Shown one piece after another: positions 57,750 through 64,000 of a DNA stretch of 64,000 bases (the stretch's first letter is position 1; every line of letters starts with the position of its first letter). The stretch comes from Nannochloropsis salina CCMP1776 (Eukaryota; Sar; Eustigmatophyceae; Eustigmatales; Monodopsidaceae), in the NCBI GenBank assembly GCA_004565275.1, contig SDOX01000001.1, positions 799,696 through 863,695 on the forward strand, given 5' to 3'. The position numbers and the translations under genes were made by a program. The notes beneath the pieces were generated by a model. That model searched no databases, was not told the DNA's origin, and saw only the letters and a program-made list of their open reading frames with translations.

Positions 57750-59762
57750 CTAGCGTCGCCAAAGACCCCGTTTTGTCCGTGCTGATGGCGCGTCTGGTGC
57801 TTGGCCCTTTGTCCTCTCCCCTCCTTCCCCCATTAATGGCCCATCCACCTGCGTGCTCTCGCTTTCCTCGTGTTTCTTCCCTCTCCGCCCCTTCCACCAC
57901 CGGTACACCCCCCTCCCTTTCCCTCCCCCTGCGTCTTCAACCCCCGCCAAGACTCCTGTGCCCCGCCCCCTCCACCCTTGCTTGTTCCTGACCGGCGCCT
58001 TAGAAAGCTGAGGTCTTTCCTCTTCTTGCGTCAAAGGACCCTGTGCTAGGGCCGGTGCCAGAGGGGAGCGTCCAGGACGCAACCAGCCACGACGAAGCCT
58101 CCCCTGGTCGGAGCGACGCAGCGCCCTCCCATTCACGGGCTCGGGCCCGACCGGACCGACCGGACCGACCGGACCGACCGGACCGACCGGACCGACCGGA
58201 CCGACCGAAGCTGGCGACGCCCCGGGAGACAGGGCCTCCCTCGTCTGACAGGCGGGGCGGGGGAAGGCTCCAGACTCGCTGTCTATGGGGAAGGGGCCCG
58301 CGGCGGCGTCTTCTCCCGGTTGCTGCCCGGCCTCGGTTCGATTTTCTCCCGGGCCCGGGCATAGGGGGACCTTGGGAGGCACACTCCCTGGATCATATTG
58401 CTCCTGAACGTGTCCGTCCGCTTGCTTTTGATCTTCCCCCTCCTCGACTTGAATCTTGGGCTCCGTGAGGCCACAGACAAGGCCTTCTTCCAATCGGGGG
58501 TCTGCCGAGACTACCCCGTCCTCCCTCCCGCCCTCCACCGGCCCCACCTTCCCGCCCTCCTTCCCGCCCTGCTTCTCCCCTTCGGGTCCCAGCGGTTCTC
58601 CCTTCCCCGCCTCCGATGCTTCCTCTCCCCCGCAACCTGGCTCCACCATCTTGGGGTGACTCGTGGCCTCCGCGTCAAGACGCTGAGCTTCCTCATCCCC
58701 CCCTTCCCTCTTCAAGATCTGCTCCAACAGCTGCCCCCACAGCCGTCCTTCCTCCTCCTTTCCCGCCTTTGTCTCCCCTACCACCACGCCCAGAAAATTC
58801 TCCAGAAATTTTTTCCCTTCCTCCCTTTTCTCCGTCCATCCCAAGCTCTCCCATACTCGCTCCCTCCCTCCTCCTCCTCCTCCTCCTCCTCCTCCTCGTC
58901 GATCCAGAATCCACGCCTGCAGTAACCTTAACTTCTCTTTTACCGTCGTGGCGCGAGGAGACCGGTAGCGGGCCAGGAAATCCCCGTGCGACTCGCCGGA
59001 GAAGACGTCGGGAGGCGGGGCCCTGGACGGGGAGGGGGAAGTGGAGGACCCGGGTGGCGGGAAGGAAGCACGAGGGCCTCTGCCGGACAGGCCCCCCCGG
59101 TGGGTACCTTGCAGGCGCTGATGGTACAATTCCAGGGCCGCTGCTTCCAAGTGGGGGTGGGTGAGCATCTGCTTCGCCTCAGAGCAGGCTTGACGGTACT
59201 TCTCTTCCTCCTCGGACCACCGGGCCATCGCCTGGGCTCGGGTTTCGATTTTTTGGCGGGAACCTCGCCAGCGCTCTTTCATCTGCGCCACACTCAAGGA
59301 AGGGCCGCGGCAGCGTTGAATTTCGAGGGCAACAGGACTGGAAGCGGCTGGAGAAGCGTCGGGACCAGCGGACGGAGGGAAGGCCGGAGGGGATTTCGGG
59401 TGGGGGGGGAAGGAGGGCAACGGGGTAGTAGGGTCAGGCACCGCGTCAGGGTGAGGGAGGGCAGTAAGTTGATGGCCTGTCGAGTCGCGCTTGCCCTGCA
59501 TGGCCGCCTGCGTCACTTTGTCTGGTTTGATGTTTTGGTGGTGCAAGTCGTGCGGAGGGGCGGTGACGGATGGGTTTGAGGAAGGGCTGCACTGCTGGGG
59601 TGGAGGTAAGGGAGGGGCGAGGGAGATGGAAAAGGAAGGCAGGGGGGAAAAGGAGCACAACACCGGAGTAAGGCCGTCTATAATTTGGATGAGCGGCGCA
59701 TCGTATCCGATTTGTGTCCTCCATTCCATTACACAGGGCTTACCCTCCCCCTCACCTCGCAT
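57750..59762 (-). CDS. Hypothetical low-complexity protein (doubtful)
   Basis: Open frame of 670 codons from an ATG at 59762. No known domain is recognised. A Pro/Ser-rich N-terminal part (about 1-150) is followed by the most protein-like region (about 155-235): SLSVAQMKERWRGSRQKIE and AQAMARWSEEEEKYRQACSE, which could be an amphipathic helix pair. A Gly run, a Glu/Gly-rich acidic region, a (Gly-Pro-Val)n run and an Arg/Gly-rich tail follow. High G+C makes long open frames more likely by chance, and parts of the opposite strand are open too. A real gene is favoured by the length and by the helix-forming segment. The start could lie at the Met at residue 12 or inside a spliced transcript. Confidence 0.45.
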   Translation of the reverse strand: MRGEGEGKPCVMEWRTQIGYDAPLIQIIDGLTPVLCSFSPLPSFSISLAPPLPPPQQCSPSSNPSVTAPPHDLHHQNIKPDKVTQAAMQGKRDSTGHQLTALPHPDAVPDPTTPLPSFPPHPKSPPAFPPSAGPDASPAASSPVALEIQRCRGPSLSVAQMKERWRGSRQKIETRAQAMARWSEEEEKYRQACSEAKQMLTHPHLEAAALELYHQRLQGTHRGGLSGRGPRASFPPPGSSTSPSPSRAPPPDVFSGESHGDFLARYRSPRATTVKEKLRLLQAWILDRRGGGGGGGGGGRERVWESLGWTEKREEGKKFLENFLGVVVGETKAGKEEEGRLWGQLLEQILKREGGDEEAQRLDAEATSHPKMVEPGCGGEEASEAGKGEPLGPEGEKQGGKEGGKVGPVEGGREDGVVSADPRLEEGLVCGLTEPKIQVEEGEDQKQADGHVQEQYDPGSVPPKVPLCPGPGENRTEAGQQPGEDAAAGPFPIDSESGAFPRPACQTREALSPGASPASVGPVGPVGPVGPVGPVGPVGPEPVNGRALRRSDQGRLRRGWLRPGRSPLAPALAQGPLTQEEERPQLSKAPVRNKQGWRGRGTGVLAGVEDAGGGKGRGVYRWWKGRRGKKHEESESTQVDGPLMGEGGERTKGQAPDAPSARTKRGLWRR
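58148..58208 (-). repeat. 9-bp tandem repeat encoding Gly-Pro-Val
   Basis: About seven near-perfect copies of GGACCGACC (plus strand), read on the minus strand as repeated Gly-Pro-Val inside the hypothetical ORF. The copies are nearly identical, suggesting recent slippage. Confidence 0.9.
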
Positions 59763-60844
59763 GGCACCGGGCCAATGCCCGTCCTCCCCCCTTCAAGTTG
59801 TGCACTGTCGCTTTCTTCAGGTTCCATTCTTTGAAACGAACACGACATGTGACATTCAGTTGCTGCTGAAGTAGGCACAATTACTCTGTCTATTCCAGAA
59901 TCACCTCGCGTGCGCCTAAACCTGCATTAAAATTTATGGACAAGAAAATTCTTGTATCAGGAGGTGGAACCAGCAGAGGAAGGGAGACTGTAAGCTGAGG
60001 AACACTAGTGTTTGAACCCGCCACCCTTAAACTCAGAGACGAGCAAAAACGCGGCGCAACCGACTCATCACGATTCGAGCCAGGCGTCGGGAGCAGCCAG
60101 CCGTCGTCGCGTCCGCAGGTATCGTGAAGGGATATATATATTATTTCCTGCTTCTTCGTTTTAAGCGAGTCGCCGTAGGAAATTTTTGGCAGGAAAAACC
60201 GGAGAGGCAATCGAATGTGTGGCACATTTTTCTCAAACTATGGTTGCGCGCCTATGTCCATCCTATGACGGACTGCACACTCACACGTACAGGACATCGA
60301 GATACAGCGGGCTTCCGAGCACGCGGACTGGCAGACCCAGCGCCTGGCCATGGAAATGGAACATGGCGGCATGGTGGTAAGTAAGACGTCAGCGAGGGCA
60401 GAGGAGGGACGTGCCACACATGTGGCTAATGTGCTCCATGTCCAGGGAGGAAAGTGACCGTTCACGCGTGGCGGTAGTGGTATGATGTGCTGTAGCATGC
60501 GACGGTGGTCGCCTTGGTGGTTTTGGTATTGTGCCTGTGTGCGTCAGAGTGGATGGATCGTGCTGTGACATTCGATATATCGAGCCCAGAGGGGATGTTC
60601 CGATTTCAGAAAAGGTGGCGGGCCTTGCGCAGGCGTGGCACCCTGAAAACGTCGTCGAGTTTCTTGAGAGTTTATGACCGTCACGCAGTCGGTGCGCCGC
60701 ATCAGACCTTTCCCCCCGCCTTGGAGACCTGACTCTCGTCCCCCCCCTGCCCATGGGACAGAGCTACCTCCCCCTCCTCAGTCCTTCCTCCCCTTTCATC
60801 CCTCTCCCGTGTGTACCCCGCACAAACAGCACACTAGCGACGCC
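59763..60844. other. Divergent intergenic region
   Basis: Between the hypothetical gene (minus) and the TMEM45-like gene (plus). An in-frame extension of the latter reaches 60674 but is Pro-rich and looks like 5' UTR. A tRNA-like B-box near 60005 (minus strand) does not fold and is rejected. Confidence 0.4.
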
Positions 60845-61840
60845 ATGAGCCCCCCACCACCCTGTCGGCACTGCTTCTGGGGCCACGTCATGCCGGGGAG
60901 CTACCTCCTCTTCCGCGCTTTCCTCCTCCTCCTGGAAGCCCTCTCCATCCAACAACCGAGACGCTTCCGGCCCCGCACCCACGCTCGCCTTCGTGCCTAC
61001 AGCAGCCTCCTTGCAGGTCCCTTGCTCGCCTTGGGGGAAGGGCTGACTCACAAAGCCTGGCATGGAGCCAATGTACAGCATTTTAGCATTTATTCGTTGA
61101 TTTTTTTGGACGGGCTGGTATCTTGGTATTGCCTCCTGTCCCACCCAGAGAGGGGAAGGAAAGGCAGAGGCTGGCCGGTCGCCCTGCTGGGCGTGTGGGA
61201 AGGCGGGGTCTCAGCTTGTGTTGGGTACCAGATGGTCTCGCATTTCCACGGTGGCGTCCTCATTACCTCCATGCATGCGCTCATGTCACCCTTGCTGACC
61301 CTGGTGGGCACCCTCCTGCTCGTGGACCGGGTCCTGATGGGGAGGGAAGGCGGGCAGAGACGGGAAGGGGTGAAGCTGGCGGCGGCGGTGGGGATGGCGT
61401 GGGTGGGCTGTTGGTTTGGCCTCATTGGGCCGGGCTTTTGGATGTATGGAGGGAGGGAGGGGTGGTTGGGGACCGCCTGGGACGAGGGCGGGGGGCATGG
61501 TGGGATGGAGGGGCACGAGGTGAAGATGTGGAGTGCCACCTTGCTGACGATGGTCTTCGTTGTCGCCTTCATGCTCGTGGGCATCGGGTGGACCGTCGGG
61601 GGAGGGGGGAGGGAGGAGGAGGGGGAGGAGGGGGAGGAGGAGGGACGGTGGCGAGTTCGGGGGGGGAGGTACGTGGAGTTGGAGATGAGGGAGCGGGAGG
61701 AAGGGCCAAAGGAAGGAGTTTTGGGGTCAAGGAAGGAAGGGGAGAGGGACTGGTCGAACTCGCGGGGGGGGGGAAGGGAGGGGGGGCAGAGGGAGGGACG
61801 AGACGCGATCATCGACGAGGAGGTGGTGACCTTGGCGTAG
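60845..61840 (+). CDS. TMEM45/DUF716-like multi-pass membrane protein
   Basis: Single exon, 331 aa from the ATG at 60845 (context GACGCCATGAGC). The start CFWGHVMPGSYLLFRAFLLL matches the GH.LPG..F opening of DUF716/TMEM45 proteins. NVQHFSIYSLIFLDGLVSWY corresponds to their WQHSTMYLFF..SG..D helix, and YQMVSHFHGGVLITSMHALM to their H-rich helix pair. About seven hydrophobic segments are visible, the last at about 232-252. The C-terminal ~80 residues are Glu/Gly/Arg-rich and not family-like. The family function is poorly known (membrane, endosomal/secretory). The His residues conserved in the family (VQHFS, SHFHGG, MHALM) are present. The assignment rests on these motifs and hydropathy only. 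Confidence 0.6.
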   Translation: MSPPPPCRHCFWGHVMPGSYLLFRAFLLLLEALSIQQPRRFRPRTHARLRAYSSLLAGPLLALGEGLTHKAWHGANVQHFSIYSLIFLDGLVSWYCLLSHPERGRKGRGWPVALLGVWEGGVSACVGYQMVSHFHGGVLITSMHALMSPLLTLVGTLLLVDRVLMGREGGQRREGVKLAAAVGMAWVGCWFGLIGPGFWMYGGREGWLGTAWDEGGGHGGMEGHEVKMWSATLLTMVFVVAFMLVGIGWTVGGGGREEEGEEGEEEGRWRVRGGRYVELEMREREEGPKEGVLGSRKEGERDWSNSRGGGREGGQREGRDAIIDEEVVTLA

Positions 61841-62170
61841 GCTACGGGAAGGAGGGACGGAGGGAGGAAGGGAGGGAGGGAGGGAGGGAGGGAGGGAGGG
61901 AGGGAAAGAAGGGTTGTACAGGTAGGGAGGGGCATGTAGTACGAGGAGGGAAATTGGCAAAGAGGGCAGGCGGGAGGTAGGGCGAAAGGGAGGGCGGGCT
62001 GGTACCGACCCCAAAATTTTGTGGTCGCTTACGAAAGTTCAAAATTTAATACTGAAATTAAAAAATAAGAAAAGAGCAACCCAGGAAAAAAGACGTCGCC
62101 CATGGACACTCTACTCCATACACCATGCATGATAGTCGCTTTCATCTGTATGTCGTAACGCCAAAATAGA
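61841..62170. other. Convergent intergenic region with (AGGG)n
   Basis: Between the 3' ends of the TMEM45-like and EEP genes. A (GGGA)n microsatellite lies at about 61858-61908, then an AT-rich stretch at 62030-62090. It could form G-quadruplexes. No gene is seen. Confidence 0.6.
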
Positions 62171-64000
62171 TCAGGACCAAGAGCTCTTCCGCCTCTGTCC
62201 CCTTCTTCCCTGCCCTCCTTCCCGCCCTCCCCCCCGCCCTCCCGCCCGCCGTCCCTCCGCCCACGCCAATTTCACCATCAAAGGCAGGTGGTCGCTGGGC
62301 ATTGCTCTACAGGGCAATCCCACCTGGCTCCTCAACTCCGCCTCCTTGGGCATGCCCCAATACTCCAGGCACCGAAGCCCCCCCCTTCCCCTGTCGTCGC
62401 GTCCGTACCAAATGTAGTCGACGGTACCCCGAAAGGAGCCCCCGTACGAGGTGAACGCCGGCTCTCCCGTCGTCCAGGCGGCGGGACGGTGCGCGTACGC
62501 ACTCGCCAAGCCCAAGGTATGAACTAGGGGGGGAAGGCCGCCAGGACTGTAATCCTTTCCCTCGGCCCATATCCGGTCGGGGGGGCGGGCGGACTAGCAG
62601 CCTCCCTCCCCAGCCTGGTACTGCTGGCGGTGCTCTTCCTGCCTTCCCTGCCAGCGTTATGCGTGGGGAGACCCTCTATGGAGGATCCCTCACGGGGACC
62701 GGACCCCTCGCGTGTCTCTGCCCGCCCGTCCGGCTTTCCTCCTCCCGCCCTCCCTCCCGCCCTCCCTCCCGCCCTCCCTCCCGTCCTCCTCCCCGTCCAC
62801 CCTTCTGTCTCCCAAAGGGCTGAAACACCCCAACAGAGGTACCGGCCCCCCAATGCCTCATACTCCGCACCTCTTCCTCCCCCGCTCCCTCCCTCCCTAC
62901 CTCCGCACACGCCACCGCCCCTGCCGCCCCTTCCCTTCTCCCTCCCACCCACCGACGGTTGAGAGCCGTTACGTCCAAAAACCCCGCGGACATCCAGGCA
63001 TACAAGGCGCTGTCGGGCGTGGCGTTGAAATCCCCGCACACCACTGAGGGAGGGAGGGAGGGGGGGAGGGAGGGATAGAGGGAGGGAGGGAGGGAGGTGA
63101 GGTGAGGATCCGGCAGGGTACGCCCTCCCCTCCGGTTCCCCCTTCCATCACGCACCCACGTCCGCCGAGGGATGTCGCGATCGCAAGGCCTGCACACGCG
63201 CCAGCAAGACTTGGAGCTGAGCCAGCTTGACGTCCCCGCGACGGGGGTTGAAGAGCAGATGGGTGTTGGCCACCACGAGTTTCCGCCCCTCCCCCCCTCC
63301 TTCCCCTCCTTCCCCCCTCTCTCCCCTTCCTTCCCTTCCCCGCTCCTGCAACACCACCAAGATGGCCACGTTGTCCCTGTCCAAAAACTCGCAGCCAGGG
63401 ATACGGTACTCCACCTCCTCCGCCTCCACAAGCTCAAAGCGTTGCGTGCGCCACAGGACCGAGCACCCGTCGGCCTTTGTCGGGCCCGTGCGTTTCTTCC
63501 AACGCCCGGCGTACGCGGGCATGGATGGCGGGGAAGGGGAAGCAAAGGGTTCGAGAGGAGCAGGCCCCACGCCCTCAACTCCCTCCATACCGAAGGGAGT
63601 CCCGGAGGAGGTCGCACCGGGCGACAGCAGCGGGTCGAGGGGGGGAAGGGAAGGGGCCATGGTGGGGGGACTGGGCGCAGGGCTCGGTTTCAGGACGTGG
63701 GCGTTCAAGGCGTCGAGAAATTCCGGGTAGCGATCGTCCTCCTGGAGACAGACAATGTCCGGGCGCTGTTCCTGCAGGAGCGCGTGCACCCGCGGCCCCC
63801 GCACGGACCAGGCCAAGTCTTCCTCTGAGGCGAAGCCCAAGTAGCTGGGGTCGACCAAGCTGGGTGCCAGCACGTTCCACGAGAGGAGGGAGAAGGTGGT
63901 GGAGGAAGGAGGGGGGGGCAGGTGGGGCGTGGGCGGGATCCACGGTCGGAAAAATGTGCGAAGGGCATTGCGGGCAGGGAGCGTTGGTGGCGTCGCTGAT
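62171..64000 (-). CDS. CCR4/Angel-type EEP phosphodiesterase (5' partial)
   Basis: Runs off the right edge; at least three exons: >64000-63156, 63043 to about 62950, and 62523-62171. The middle exon's donor is uncertain. The protein is an exonuclease-endonuclease-phosphatase fold as in CCR4, Angel and nocturnin. Catalytic motifs in order: TTFSLLSWNVLAPSL (first strand), DIVCLQEDDRY (the metal-binding Glu), VANTHLLFNPRRGDVKLAQL, VVCGDFNATPDSALY (Asp/Asn pair), DYIWYGRDD, and the final SDHLPLMVKL (Asp-His). All key residues are present, so it should be an active Mg-dependent nuclease or phosphatase, perhaps a poly(A) deadenylase. Loop 2 carries a Pro/Ser-rich insertion (about 63600-63690). The upstream open frame contains ..RNALRTFFRPWIPP.., possibly part of a leader; the start lies outside the window. 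The C-terminus is Gly/Arg-rich. Confidence 0.87.

Noticed and set aside
59990-60070. tRNA-like B-box (GGGTTCAAACAC, minus strand)
   Set aside because: No matching T-stem or acceptor stem can be formed.

Overview
The window is nuclear DNA of a eukaryotic microalga. Genes are interrupted by short GT-AG introns and carry eukaryotic housekeeping families (20S proteasome alpha 2, class III PI3-kinase, SAM synthetase, BUD23, an ESF2/ABT1-like factor, Hsp70). Several proteins begin with a signal peptide followed by a basic Ser/Thr-rich stretch, twice with Phe at the predicted cleavage site (..SAHA/FLPR.. and ..SRA/FTSP..). This is the leader type used for import into red-alga-derived complex plastids, so I infer a stramenopile alga, most likely a eustigmatophyte such as Nannochloropsis/Microchloropsis. 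The species call is inference from leader type, compact genes and GC-rich coding sequence. There are 18 protein genes I would defend, one doubtful long ORF and one doubtful short ORF. A run of 100 N marks an assembly gap at 49199-49298.

Layout. 0-6.4 kb: an 18S rRNA-processing factor (ESF2/ABT1) and a giant protein with three SHAQKYF-class MYB domains. 6.4-17.4 kb: a visibly AT-richer zone with single-exon genes for VPS34, a GT92-like glycosyltransferase and a two-domain sulfurtransferase. 17.4-31 kb: an RRM/RGG protein, a 16-exon Hsp70 with an organelle-type leader, and an MSP1-like AAA ATPase. Introns 9 and 11 of the Hsp70 gene hold two identical 300-bp copies of what I read as the U17/snR30 box H/ACA snoRNA. 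32-43 kb: a plastid-type M41-like metalloprotease relative, a small conserved protein, SAM synthetase, and a SulP-STAS-cyclic-nucleotide-binding transporter. 43-57 kb: organellar methionine aminopeptidase, BUD23, a GRK2-like receptor kinase with a C-terminal prenylation box, an FtsH-like protein without a protease domain, and proteasome alpha 2. 57-64 kb: a low-complexity hypothetical ORF, a TMEM45/DUF716-like membrane protein, and a CCR4/Angel-type EEP hydrolase running off the right edge.

No operon logic is expected, but three elements act on the same product: ESF2/ABT1, the putative U17 snoRNA and BUD23 all serve 18S rRNA maturation. The most novel items are the intronic U17 pair, the GRK2-like kinase (RGS-kinase-CaaX, no PH domain), the triple SHAQKYF MYB protein, and a recurrent intron architecture with (GGGA)n just inside the 5' splice site and (TCCC)n just before the 3' splice site. 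Exon joins were worked out by hand from reading frame, GT-AG ends and family conservation; unresolved joins are stated.
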